Shown here piece after piece: positions 22,818 to 32,812 of a stretch of DNA of 64,000 nucleotides (positions are counted from its first letter, which is position 1; the number at the start of each line of letters is the position of its first letter). The stretch comes from Athripsodes cinereus (lineage: Eukaryota > Arthropoda > Insecta > Trichoptera > Leptoceridae), in NCBI GenBank assembly GCA_947579605.1, contig OX388328.1, positions 10,953,684 through 11,017,683 of the forward strand, written 5' to 3'. The notes beneath the pieces are model-generated. The model ran no database searches, had not been told where the DNA came from, and saw nothing but the letters and a program-made list of their open reading frames with translations. The position numbers were made by a program, and so were the translations under genes.

Positions 22818-22899
22818 TAAAACAATCTCATAGTGGAATGAAACAGTGTTTGATTTAATTTAAATATTATCTTTTATAATGCACAAATATTCCAATTGT

Positions 22900-23135
22900 G
22901 ATTTTCTTCAGATCAAGCTTAGAAAAAAAACTAGAATCGGCAAAATCATTAGTTATATCTTGAATATGTGGCAAAGAATATCTATCACGTACAGTGATAG
23001 AATTAAGTTTCCTATAATCACCACATAATCTGAGAGAGCCATCAGCCTTCTTTACTACATGTAAAGGGGATGACCATTCGCTGTCTGATGGATGACAAAT
23101 ACCTTGGGAAACCAGATCCTCAAATGCGCATTATA
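22900..23135 (-). mobile_element. Ty3/gypsy-type RT remnant
   Basis: The minus strand reads FEDLVSQGICHPSDSEWSSP, LHVVKKADGSLRLCGDYRKL and NSITVRDRYSLPHIQDI ending at FSKLDL. This is the start of a gypsy-type LTR-retrotransposon RT (SxWSSP-VxKKDGxxRxCGDYRxLN and FSKIDL). Only about 75 codons remain and no LTRs are seen. A ~19-bp inverted repeat (AATATTATCTTTTATAATGC near 22862 and its inverse near 23130) brackets the piece. Confidence 0.8.
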
Positions 23136-23338
23136 AAAGATAATATAATATTATATTCCACAAAGTTACACTTGAAAATATAGAATATTGATTTGTTGAT
23201 TTTGTTATGTGAAGAATGATGTGCAAGTAGAATAAAGTAAATAAATAGATATCAATAAAGTTTTCATTTCTTTTCTTTCAGATTACAAATATTGAAGTGT
23301 GTTCTCTGTGACGTGGCGAGTGGAATGCCAATAAGGGA

Positions 23339-23464
23339 ATGATGGAGAAACAGAAAAACAAGGAACTAGAGCTGAGTCCTCAGTGGACGGAGACTGGACA
23401 AAGAACCCAGTACACTAAGGATACGGAGTATCAACAGCATTTCCAGACGGAACATGACTTTTTA
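23339..23464 (+). CDS. Possible alternative first coding exon of the P5B ATPase
   Basis: A CTTTCAG acceptor (ends 23281) and a GTAAGT donor (23465) bound an exon whose last 126 bases form 42 codons (MMEKQKNKELELSPQWTETG..., ending EHDFL). The donor is phase 0, exactly matching the phase 0 start of the ATPase exon at 36238. It would therefore substitute for the first coding exon at 35894-36022, giving a different cytosolic N-terminus. It cannot be followed by 35894 as a normal internal exon without meeting a stop upstream of that ATG. No internal intron evidence ties it to the ATPase; another gene is possible. Confidence 0.5.
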
Positions 23465-24004
23465 GTAAGTACCTACTACCATTATTTTGGATAATTTTGC
23501 TCTTACGTAGTGCGGAGTCCCTTGTGAATAGTGTTGTGAAATTCTCAAGAAATAATTTTAGTTTAATTGAAGTGGAGAATTTTCGGAGATTTTTTTTTAT
23601 TTTTTATTTAACAGTATAATAATAGTAAATAATTTATTCAATCAATCAATAACAATGTACAAATGTTGAGACAATTTATCACCAATATGGCTACAATTAA
23701 TTATGGAAACAAAAAATGTTAGGTACCTACATAGAAAAAAGTGCTAATAACTTATGAAAAATCTTGATGTTTGACACCCCATATGCCCATATTTAAATTA
23801 AAAAAAATTGCAGGTAGAAAAAAGTGTTAATAACCTCTGATTTGGGCCTTAATCAGCCCCTCAACTTTTTGGATCAATCAGGTTGGCTGCGAAGTGTACT
23901 GGGCGAAAGGTCATAATACCACTAAGAAATATTATGGAGAGAAATTTCTCGTTCTTGAGAAATTTCTTTGGAGAATTTCTGAGTTAGAAATAATACATAC
24001 CTAC

Positions 24005-24397
24005 GGCTGTCCAGTTCTATAACTCAACACGTCAAAAATTTAATAAAAAAAATATTTGATTGGTAATATACACAATTAACGTCACTCATTCAATTCCACG
24101 AACAAATACCTAACTATAAAAAATACACGGTTACCTTTATATATTAAATATTTAGTTATAGATAAAAATATGTACCTATTTGCAATTCCACAAATAAATA
24201 TTTCTAATGGTTTAACTATTGAACGGAACAAAGACAACGTATGTCTTTAACAGTGCGATTATTATTATATAGTATATTTCACTTTCTGTTGTGTTTTTAA
24301 AGCATAATATTAATATAACAAAATTACAAAAAGGGCAATTTCTCGAATAATTATAAGACATTATTTTCAACTTGTTGAGCTATGGAACTGTACAGTC
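24005..24397. mobile_element. TIR MITE family 2, complete copy
   Basis: The ends GGCTGTCCAGTTCTATAACTC and GAGCTATGGAACTGTACAGTC are imperfect inverted repeats. Body markers are 'caattccac' plus 'aaataaatattt' and 'acaaagacaacgtatgtctt'. Other copies: 29160-29525 (-), 28850-28985 (-, partial), 43209-43560 (+, 3' cut). Confidence 0.7.
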
Positions 24398-24599
24398 AAT
24401 GTAGTATCAATAATTAATTATGAAGCGGTAGGTAATTGGCACATAGTCGAAAGTTCATTGCATTTGTATTATCTATCTGGAATAAAGTGGGTAGATGTAA
24501 AATAACGATTCGTCCGCTAGAGATTGACAAGCTTTCTTAAAATTAATGATGGCTATTGCGGTCAGTTTGCAAGGCCCTGGAACTTTTCGTAAGACTGCC

Positions 24600-24845
24600 A
24601 TACACTGTCTCATTATACTAGGAGATCTTTCTCATGGAGACAGATACGCCAACTGCCTAGAACAGGTTGCCTACAGACTGAATTGAGAGAGAATCGGTCC
24701 ACCACCACACTCAGAACCAAGTTAAAGATGCTGCTGTTCGGAAGAAGTCACGACGCCCTCAAGATGGTCACAGATCATTAAACGGCGCCACATAAAAATA
24801 GTCCAATTATTATTATTATTCATATCATATTATTATTATTATTAT
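24600..24845 (+). mobile_element. Non-LTR RT 3' remnant with (ATT)n tail
   Basis: Contains 'aagtcacgacgccctcaaga' (the KKSHGALEMVTD end of the RT at 33094-33606, decayed) followed by a CGGCGCCA block and an ATT repeat. The orientation is plus. Confidence 0.6.
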
Positions 24846-24861
24846 TATGCAGGATAAATGA

Positions 24862-25019
24862 GTTCTTCGGTAGCCTGGAGTCTCGGCCGATGCACAAGGG
24901 ATGCGCGGTTTGATCCCAGGTGCCGGCAAACTCTCCTTTCACGACACAAGTTTTTAGCTTAGCGTGGAAGGTGTATAAAGTTGTATTAGAGGTTATCACA
25001 AAAACCCAGATACATCTTT
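24862..25019 (+). repeat. tRNA-derived SINE-C copy
   Basis: 'gtagcctggagtctcggcc' (box A region) and 'gcggtttgatcccaggtgcc' (box B-like GGTTTGATCCC) lead into the body 'tttcacgacacaag', GGTGTATAA and 'aaaacccagatacatctttt'. Other copies: 29029-29150 (+), 49688-49882 (-), 55152-55300 (+), 60867-61043 (-), 61427-61569 (-). Confidence 0.85.
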
Positions 25020-25178
25020 AAAAATAAAAATAAAATGGGGGCTACAATTTATCCAGTTGTCACTTCCACAAGTGGAAAGAGTAGGTAATGTATTAACAAT
25101 AACACGTATAGTGAACATACACATCGTCTTTTCCGTGTCATAAAAAAAATATACCTGCAAGGTCGGTGGCATCAGCAT

Positions 25179-25368
25179 CAAGGTTACCCTTGACACAATC
25201 TAATATACAATCTTAATCTTATCCTGATCATACGACGCGCAAAGGGACTAGAGTCAAAAATTTGAGATTGGTAAACACACATTTTTTACTATAGTCCCTT
25301 TGCGCGTCATATGATTGAGATCAATACAAGATTCAAATCATATTTAGATTTTGTCAAGAGTAACCCTG
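25179..25368. mobile_element. TIR MITE family 1, copy 2 (short)
   Basis: CAAGGTTACCCTTGACACAA on the left faces TTTTGTCAAGAGTAACCCTG on the right. The internal palindrome includes 'acgacgcgcaaagggacta' and its inverse. At 190 bp it is close to a simple hairpin. Confidence 0.85.
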
Positions 25369-25479
25369 TAGTGCTGAAATGAAGGCATTAAATATACATA
25401 TCACATTATTAAATTATTCTTTTCCAATTTTTGTTGTGCCTTATATTTACAGTGTTATTACACTGTAAGTAAAGTAGCA

Positions 25480-25955
25480 TTCACATTACTTCACTTTGGA
25501 TGATCATCCAGAGTGTCAGGGTCAAACCTGTTCATCGAAAGTGAACACGTCTGTTCACATTTGTTCATCCTATGCTTTCACTGCCATGTCAACACTCTCA
25601 CTCATGTTGTATGTAGTTTGACGTATTTTCGTATAAAAATAATTAAACAAATTCAAAAATGAAAAATAACACATAAAATAAATTAATATAGCTCTCGACT
25701 GCATAATAATTTTGTACATGATTCTGACATTCAATACAAATTCATAGAGAATAAAACAAATAATAAGATGAAATTTGTTTATGGTCGTTTCAGTGAAAGG
25801 TCCTTTCATCGAAATTATGACGAGTGGTAATCTCTTTCCTCCGTCATCGCTAGTGATCACTATTGATGAAACGCCTGTTCACACCTGTTCATCTTGGAGG
25901 ATCATCCGGAGTGATCACTGAAAGTGAACGTATGTGAACGACCCTTAAGATCTTT
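25480..25955. repeat. Repeat with facing GTTCAC and GTGAAC blocks
   Basis: 'ggatgatcatccagagtg' near 25497 recurs as 'ggaggatcatccggagtg' near 25895. Runs of GTTCA and GTGAAC face each other, and an AGGGTC-type end is visible on both sides. It looks like a degenerate TIR element. The boundaries are unsure. Confidence 0.4.
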
Positions 25956-26843
25956 TCTTTGCCGATGATTCCGCAGATCCAAATGTTGTCGACCTCATAA
26001 ACTGATATTAAAAATAATACAATAATATTTATTATATGTAATTGTTATCTCTTCATACAAATGTCAACATTCATAGAATATGAATCATACAACACAGCTT
26101 CGTAATACAGCGAGTGATAACTTTTGATAAAGAGCCCGTTAATACACCCTTATTTAGCTGTCTATCAATCAACATACTGCGATTACTTAGAACGCTTTAT
26201 TTTATATAATTATGTATTTCTAACAATTAAATAGATAAGATTTATACAGCACCGCACGAAAGTCATTTATGCAATTCTGTTGTATTTTCGATTACAGTTT
26301 TCAAATTAATGTTCTAGTTATCCGAAAGAAATTTATACTAGGGACTAGGTAGTGCTCACCAATAATATTGTTATTGCTCATGTATTTTTTTTAGTAATAT
26401 TTCAATATTCAATTTCAAGAAGAAGAGTACAATAATATGCAGGTATTCCTTGACCATAATTAGCTATGCTTTCTATTTCAAAATCTACAAAACCCTACAT
26501 TACTCATTCTAAGAACTCTTATTTCTTAATCAATGTTTTTTTTTCTCCTGAATCATACATTCCTCATTCTTTAAATAATTCATAAAAATTATTCAGTTTT
26601 GTCTTGACCATCTAAGAGTTCGCAAATACTTAATTATTAATTGTTTCTTGCAATTGGTGCTGGTGAAATACATGGCGCGAAGTATTTTTGTGCGTTTCTA
26701 TAAATTTGTGAATACAAATTGTGCTCTAAAGAAGTGATTTATTGTGTTTTATAACCATGACTCGTAAGATAACTATATTTATAGCTCGTAACAATGATTC
26801 CCTTGCAGTATAGGCAGAAAGGATCTAGTGTCATGCATTAATA

Positions 26844-28102
26844 AAGGGTTGTTCAACAAGAACTTTGTTTTTTAATTGTGGCAACACCAGCAACATGATA
26901 GTTTTGACATTTAATTTTTTGACGTATTCGTAGTGGATGCATTGGCAATTGTTGCAATGAATTCAATTTCGCTTGAAAATCGCATTAAAATAATTAAAAA
27001 TCCATTATGAAAATGGTGGTTCTGCTAAAGTGACATTTCGTCAAATTCGTGATATTTTCGGACAACATAATCGTCCTTCTGAGACCGCTATTAAGAATTT
27101 GGTCGCTAAATTTGAGTCGACAGGCTCGATACAAAATGTGTTAACACCAACGCGTGTACGACCGGGTCGTTCAACTGAAAACATCGCAGCCGTGAGCCAC
27201 AGTGTTGAAGCAGATCCAAATTTGTCAATTCCTCGACAATTGGGGTTATCCAAAACCACCACATGGCGAATTTTGCGTAAGGATTTGGCTTTGAAGCCTT
27301 ACAAGGTTCAACTGGTGCAGGAATTGAAGCCGAACGACCATTCAAATCGCCGTAGATTCGCTCAATTCATTCAGGAACAACCCGCTGGTTTTTCTGAAAA
27401 AATCATTTTTTCAGACGAAGCCCATTTTCACTTGTCAGGGTAATTCTGAAAATCCTAGAGCAATTATTGAGAAGCCGTTGCATGCTCAGCGTGTCACTGT
27501 ATGGTGCGCTATGTGGTCTGGAGGCGTGATTGGGCCGTTTTTTTTCGAAGATGAGACTGGAAATGCGGTAACGGTCAATGGATCACGCTATCGCAAGATG
27601 TTGACAACTCAATTTTGGCCTATTATTGATGAGGTGGATATCACTGACATGTGGTTTCAACAGGACGGTGCCACATGTCACACAGCCAATGAAACGATCA
27701 ATTTATTGCAAACCAAATTTCCCGATCGCATGATTTCACGAAACTCAGCTGTTAAGTGGCCAGCCAGATCGTGTGATTTAACGCCACTGGATTATTTTTT
27801 GTGGGGCTATGTTAAGGATAGAGTCTATACGGAGCCAATCGAATCGATTGCAGCCTTAAAACTCAAAATCCGTGATGTGATTAGCGAAATAGTCCCGCCA
27901 TTTTGCCAAAAAGTGATTAAAAACTTTGATGAAAGAATCGACATCTGTCAGCGTGCTCGTGGTGGACATTTGTCAGATATCATTTTTCATGCATAATTGC
28001 CAAACTTTTCTCTTTGTAATTCAATAAAAATTTTAATCATCTTCATCAAATTTTTTTGTTTTATTTTGTTTTAAAAAACAAAGTCCTTGTTGAAAAACCC
28101 TT
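26844..28102 (+). mobile_element. Mariner-like transposon (DD41D spacing), inactive
   Basis: TIRs of about 33 bp (AAGGGTTGTTCAACAAGAAC... and the inverse of ...GTCCTTGTTGAAAAACCCTT) differ at two positions. TA dinucleotides flank both ends (26842-26843 and 28103-28104). The length of 1259 bp is normal for mariner. I counted 41 residues between the second and third catalytic Asp (QQDGAT to TPLDYF), the spacing of the rosa-like DD41D mariners. The coding region is broken (next entry). Confidence 0.92.
26957..27996 (+). pseudogene. Broken mariner transposase
   Basis: The ATG at 26957 opens 17 codons (MNSISLENRIKIIKN...) before a frameshift near 26995-27000. The frame resumes as IHYENGGSAKVTFRQIRDIF and runs through the helix-turn-helix half (FGQHNRPSETAIKNLVAKFE; LGLSKTTTWRILRKDLALKP) to IIFSDEAHFHLSG, which holds the first catalytic Asp. 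A stop follows at about 27440. About ten residues are missing there and the frame changes again at SENPRAIIEKPLHAQRVTVW. The second half is intact to the final IIFHA, with QQDGATCHTA and CDLTPLDYFLWG. Two breaks make it non-autonomous. The intact TIRs mean it could still be moved in trans. Confidence 0.9.
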
Positions 28103-28189
28103 TATATAATTTTCTTCTACATTCTTAAAATGTTAATAGAGCCCATACTCTAACTGAAATATGAGAATTTTCAACACAAAATTCTAATT

Positions 28190-28335
28190 TCCGGGTTAGT
28201 TGGAAGACATCGCATCTTAGCGATAAACTCGCCCTCTGTACATTGAATTGTATAACTGATATTTATATGACACTGTTTTATTTTGTAATATTGTAACCGA
28301 TGTACAGTGAAGAATAAAATAAATAAATAAAATTA
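28190..28335 (+). mobile_element. Jockey-like LINE 3' UTR remnant
   Basis: 'agttggaagacatcgcatct' with 'tagcgataaactcgccctct' and a final 'gaagaataaaataaataaat' form a characteristic Jockey-type 3' end. It sits about 90 bp after the mariner. Confidence 0.6.
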
Positions 28336-28849
28336 TAGTTCTCTTATTTTTCGTATAAATTTCATAGAATTCGACTGTTTTGGGTAATGCATAGTTAAAA
28401 AGTCTATTTGTAGATTTGTCCATTTTCGACCCCAAACCACAAATATTATGTCCATCCTTGGGGGTGAAGAAGATTGATCCTTGGAGAGTCACGTTTTCTG
28501 ACAGCCAATTTTTTTACTTTATTTTGCACACTTATATTTCCTTAAATTTCTTTTTCACAAATTACTTTCTTGTTTTGCCTCTATATTACAATCAATTTTA
28601 ATCATTACGTCTGGACTAGCTCGCCTTGAAAACAAAACGATAGGATTGCATCGCTCATATTAGTTTAAGTACAAGATTATATCTTATGATTTTATAATAA
28701 TATAATACATTAGTTACACACTAGCTTTCAACACAGCGTCGCTTGGAATTAATTATGAAAACCGAAAAAATATTTAAAATATCATGTAGTGTTTCATCAT
28801 ACCATCATACCAGTTTGTAGAAATTAACAAGTAAAATTAATGTCTTATA

Positions 28850-29525
28850 TTCTAGAAATAGCAATTTTCGTAGTTTTGGTAAGTATATTTATATTTTGCT
28901 TTAAAAACACAACAGAAAGTGAAATATATGTACCTACTTACTATATTTTATAATAATCGCACTGTTATTAAATTAGACCACGTCAAACAAATATTATTTG
29001 GGTCCAAATGAAGAAGATGCACAAGAAGTGTGCAGCATAATCTCAGGTGCCGGAAAACTCACCTTTCACGACACAAGCTTTTAGGTTACTGTGAAAGGTG
29101 TATAAGTTTGCATTTGGGGTTGTAACAAAAACCCAGATTCAATTTTTAAATTATATGTCGCCCATTCTATAAGGAGAAGAAATGACTTATATTCGAGGAA
29201 TGGGCATTTTTGTAATTTTGGTATAGGTACTTATTTATATAATGCTTTAAAAACACAACAGAACGTGAAATATACTTTATTTTATAATAATCGCACTGTT
29301 ATTTAAGACATACGTTGTCTTTGTTCCGTTCAATAGTTAAACAATTACAAATATTTATTTGTGGAATTGAAAATAGGTGCATTTTTTCTATAACTAAATA
29401 TTTAATTTATATAAAGGGAACCGTGTATTTTTTTATAGTTATTTGTTTGTGGAATTGAAGAAATAGCGTTGATTGTGTGTACTACCAATTAAATCGAAAT
29501 CACAGAGTTATGGAACTATAGGTAC
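28850..29525 (-). mobile_element. MITE family 2 copies with SINE-C inserted
   Basis: A partial family 2 copy (28850-28985) and a nearly complete one (29160-29525) lie in minus orientation around a 5'-truncated SINE-C (29029-29150, plus). The larger copy carries 'gacatacgttgtctttgttc' and ends near 'gagttatggaactatagg'. Both MITE pieces share the start of the same element, so this is two insertions or a duplication, not one split element. Confidence 0.65.
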
Positions 29526-30000
29526 CTATTTATCTGAGAAATAGTAAAGTGCGATCTTAATTCATATTTCTATTTTCAATTCACCCATTTCAATCTATTA
29601 TTTTTTTATTGGCAGTGAAAAGACGACATGTATGATTGTTACATGTATAATATAATTGTAATTGTATAACTGTAATTGCTGTAATGGTATATAATATGTA
29701 GATATTTTTGTCATGAAATATCTTTATGAGAATTCCATCTCTATAGGTATCTACCTTTTTATTATTCTTGAATGGTTCACTATTTTGGTAACAATATGTT
29801 TTCATTGATAAAAAGAGCTAGGTTAATAAATTCAGTTTTCAGTAAATAATATAATATCAAACTCTTTTTAATAATTAAGTTTAATGTAGGTGCGTTAACG
29901 TTGTGAAAATTAATTTTAATATGAGTTTTAAAATGTTAACTAAACACTGTTTAATTTTCACGTATGATTATTTAGTCAATTAATATAGACTAAATGCTAA

Positions 30001-30038
30001 TTGCCGAGCGCTTTCGCCTTGCGGCATCTTCAGGGCAA
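30001..30038 (-). ncRNA. Complete hammerhead ribozyme motif (type I)
   Basis: Minus strand, every element matches. Stem I 5' strand TTGCC (30034-30038), CTGAAGA (30027-30033; position 7 is free in the consensus CUGANGA), stem II GCC-GCAA-GGC (tetraloop), GAAA (30012-30015), self-complementary GCGC (30008-30011), TC (30006-30007), then GGCAA (30001-30005) pairing fully with TTGCC. The predicted cleavage lies between 30006 and 30005. The very short stem III suggests activity as a dimer, as described for Penelope-associated hammerheads. The surrounding sequence is AT-rich and has no recognisable RT. Confidence 0.8.
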
Positions 30039-30100
30039 AAGTTACTTAAAACTAAAGAATAGAACAAACTAACCTACATTAGGTATATATTATAGTCTAA

Positions 30101-30640
30101 TGTGGTGTTCTCACTTTGGCGAATATCGCCAGGGCACCAAAATATCGCCAGCCATTTGAACCGTGTGAACAAAATGACAGCTAGTCTGAAACGATGAAAA
30201 CCAGTAGAAACGATATCGTCTCGAGTTGACCACCTTCCAACTTTCTCGGCCGATTGAACGATTTGCGCATGCGCAGATATGCGCGGCGTTCGTATCTATG
30301 GTAAAAGCTTTATAACCTATAAATTTTATAATGTTTCCCGCTTCGTGACAACTGTTATCTTTTTTGTTGGTTTGTGGCGTTTGTTTCCTTAATTAAAAGG
30401 CGCCTTATAACCTCTACTATAACATTTTCGACTAAAAATAAACACTTCGCGATCTCCATCTCGACGTCCGCCATTTTGAAAACAGTGTCAAAATCAAAGC
30501 GCATCTGACATATCGTTTCTAAATCGGTGGACTGTGTGAACAGGTGTGACGATCAATGGGCGTACGGCGAATTTTGTTTTTTCGCCTGGCGTCATATTTT
30601 GAAATTCGCCTGGCGATATTCGCCAAATGTGAACACCCCA
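30101..30640. mobile_element. PIF/Harbinger-type MITE family 3, copy 1
   Basis: TIRs TGTGGTGTTCTCACTTTGGCG and CGCCAAATGTGAACACCCCA bound 540 bp. TAA flanks both sides (30098-30100, 30641-30643). The inner text (ATTTGAACCGTGTGAACAAA, then CAGCTAGTCTGAAACGAT) is shared with the copy at 56455-56877. It is non-coding. Confidence 0.85.
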
Positions 30641-30765
30641 TAAGGGTTGGATGGAACAAAAGGAATTTTAAGAGGGGGTGTTCTTATATCTAATAGTGGT
30701 GAGAATGAAGGAATTTGTACATTAAAACAAAGTCTACCTTATAAGATATACATTTATTAATTTCC

Positions 30766-30930
30766 ATTGTTTCCAAGTTTTCGAGTGTCATGTAAAAGGC
30801 AGGTGTTCCTGAAATCTTACATTTAAGTCAATTTTTTTATTGTCACAGTCTGTAGGTATGTGCTTATTCATTCGGTTAGTTCGCTTGCTTACCCACCTAT
30901 AGGATATGCCCACATACAAACATACTTACA
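30766..30930 (+). repeat. SINE-A degraded copy
   Basis: 'gttttcgagtgtcatgtaaa' with 'ggcaggtgttc' and, later, a diverged 'cccacctataggatatgccc' tail. Confidence 0.5.
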
Positions 30931-32249
30931 AAGGAGCTCAAATAATAATATTTATATGATAATTTGAGTTGATAATGTTTTATTTAGTATTGGTAATTTA
31001 GTTTCGCTTTAATCGCAGCAAAAGCATGTCGTTTACACGCGCCGTTGATTGGAAAAGAATAATAATATAAACAAATTATGACGTAAAGAATAACATCTGT
31101 TCTTTGTTTATTTACCAAATTAAAATATAGTTTATGATGTTCGCAGTATCTGATAATCGAATTAAATCATTCAAATTTGAATTTTCTTTGTTCTATAGTG
31201 TTTTAGTAAATCAACCAATTGAGTGCATTGTGATTCGAATTGCATGGCAATCTATTCCATAGTGTCAATAGAATTTATTTAAATATTATATATCTCTATG
31301 TTTATGATTGTAGGTATATGAAGCGCGTTCGATTTTTAAACAAACCAATGATTTAATACAGCAAATTGTGATAACGAATGAATGACGATAGAAATAGAAA
31401 GTAGTGTTGTTCGAATTTCAAACTAACCAATAATTACGTAGCGCGGTTTGCAATGTGTTCTTTTTTATTTGATTTTTATTGATATTTTTATTGTTTTCCA
31501 TTATGACTGTGACCAATCGTGTAAAATGTTATTATTTAGAATAAGTGTACAATTTATTATGATTTTATAAAATAATACTTTATTTGTCTTCATTTATTGC
31601 GTTAGAATTTTATTGTGTGCTGTTCCAGATTTGTAGTATTTTTCATTTAAGGACCACTATTTAACCAGTGACAAAATGGATGATTAAAATTTAAATCTAC
31701 AAAATTTTCATTTAAATGTGTGAACACAGAATTTCTAAGGGGGGGGGGAGCGCAATTATTTTGTAGAAAATGATTGTTCCCATCACGAATATTTATTATC
31801 GTTCTCGAATTTTTAGTGCAGTGAAATATTTTTTGCTCTTGAATTTATAAACTAGGCAGATACTTTTTTAAGCTCCTAGCTTCGACGATTTGGGATATAT
31901 ACTTATCTGATAGGAAATTGTTTTTTTCGGAGACATTTTTCTTTTTGGTTCCAGGTTTTCTTGATGTAGGTTTTCCTTGATTGAGAACAATTTCATCCTT
32001 TTAAAATTCATGTTCTTGGCTTTTTTACCTCTCATCTTTATTATCAGTTGGTATGGGAATTAAATAAAACACCCCGTCAAGACTTCCAGATGGAGGGGCT
32101 GCTGATGCCTGCTTTGACTCCATTTTCTATATTTTTCCCATATTTTAAACTACTTTTCAGCTATTCACTGTGTCAGTGTTTAGGTAGTAGAATTTCATAA
32201 CGAAATTAAAAAAAAAAAAACAAATATTTTTCCTACTATATTTATGATT

Positions 32250-32420
32250 AAATGACGAGAGAGACGTCTTTCGTCTTATTAGGACATTTTCAATCTCACT
32301 TTCATCCTGCGTCCACATAGCTGGATGAAAACGTCAATCTTCAATCGTTCGGTGACAATTCGGAGCACCCATCCCAAAGAGGGTAACGAAGGCATTCATT
32401 CGAAAGACGTCTCTCTCGTC
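32250..32420. repeat. Palindromic Penelope-like terminus with decayed hammerhead
   Basis: 'cgagagagacgtctttcg' at 32254-32272 is inverted near 32401-32421. On the minus strand a stem GTC-CTAATAA-GAC, GAAA, self-complementary GACGTC and TC follow a decayed core (TTGAAAA where CTGANGA is expected). Between the arms lies the unit 'gtccacatagctggatgaaa' also seen at 18518. Confidence 0.55.
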
Positions 32421-32812
32421 AATAAATCATTTAGCAGAAGAAAACATTAGTTTTTTTTAATCTCGTTATTTTTGAGCTGCTCTCCATGAGTACATACGTA
32501 CCCTTCATCCTTGCATTTCAACATGTTTTTTTTATTTAATTAAATATTCATAAATTATACGGCAAGAGAACCTCAAAAACAGTTCTTCATTCATCTTTCA
32601 GACTTTAACATAATATGATTTAAAATAGTAAACCATTTCGTATTATTGAGTTTAATATTCATTCCCTACTGCGAATACATTATGAAAGATTTATCAAAAT
32701 ATTATGTCTTTATTATCTTTGCTCTTATTAAATCAAGGCTAATATAATATTATAATATTGTGCGTACCTACATAATAATCTGTTTTTGTTTTTAATATTC
32801 GATGCATGATAC

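Larger units (their letters stand above)
22662..22872. repeat. Near-perfect palindrome with two hammerhead motifs
   Basis: Arms of about 92-95 bp (22662-22757 and 22778-22872) differ at only a few bases and are separated by about 20 bp. Each arm holds CTGATGA, stem II (ACTAC/GTAGT), GAAA, ACGT and TC. The arrangement looks like two Penelope-like termini joined head to head. Confidence 0.9.

Noticed and set aside
27041..27345. Minus-strand open frames in the mariner
   Set aside because: Antisense shadows of the transposase frame.
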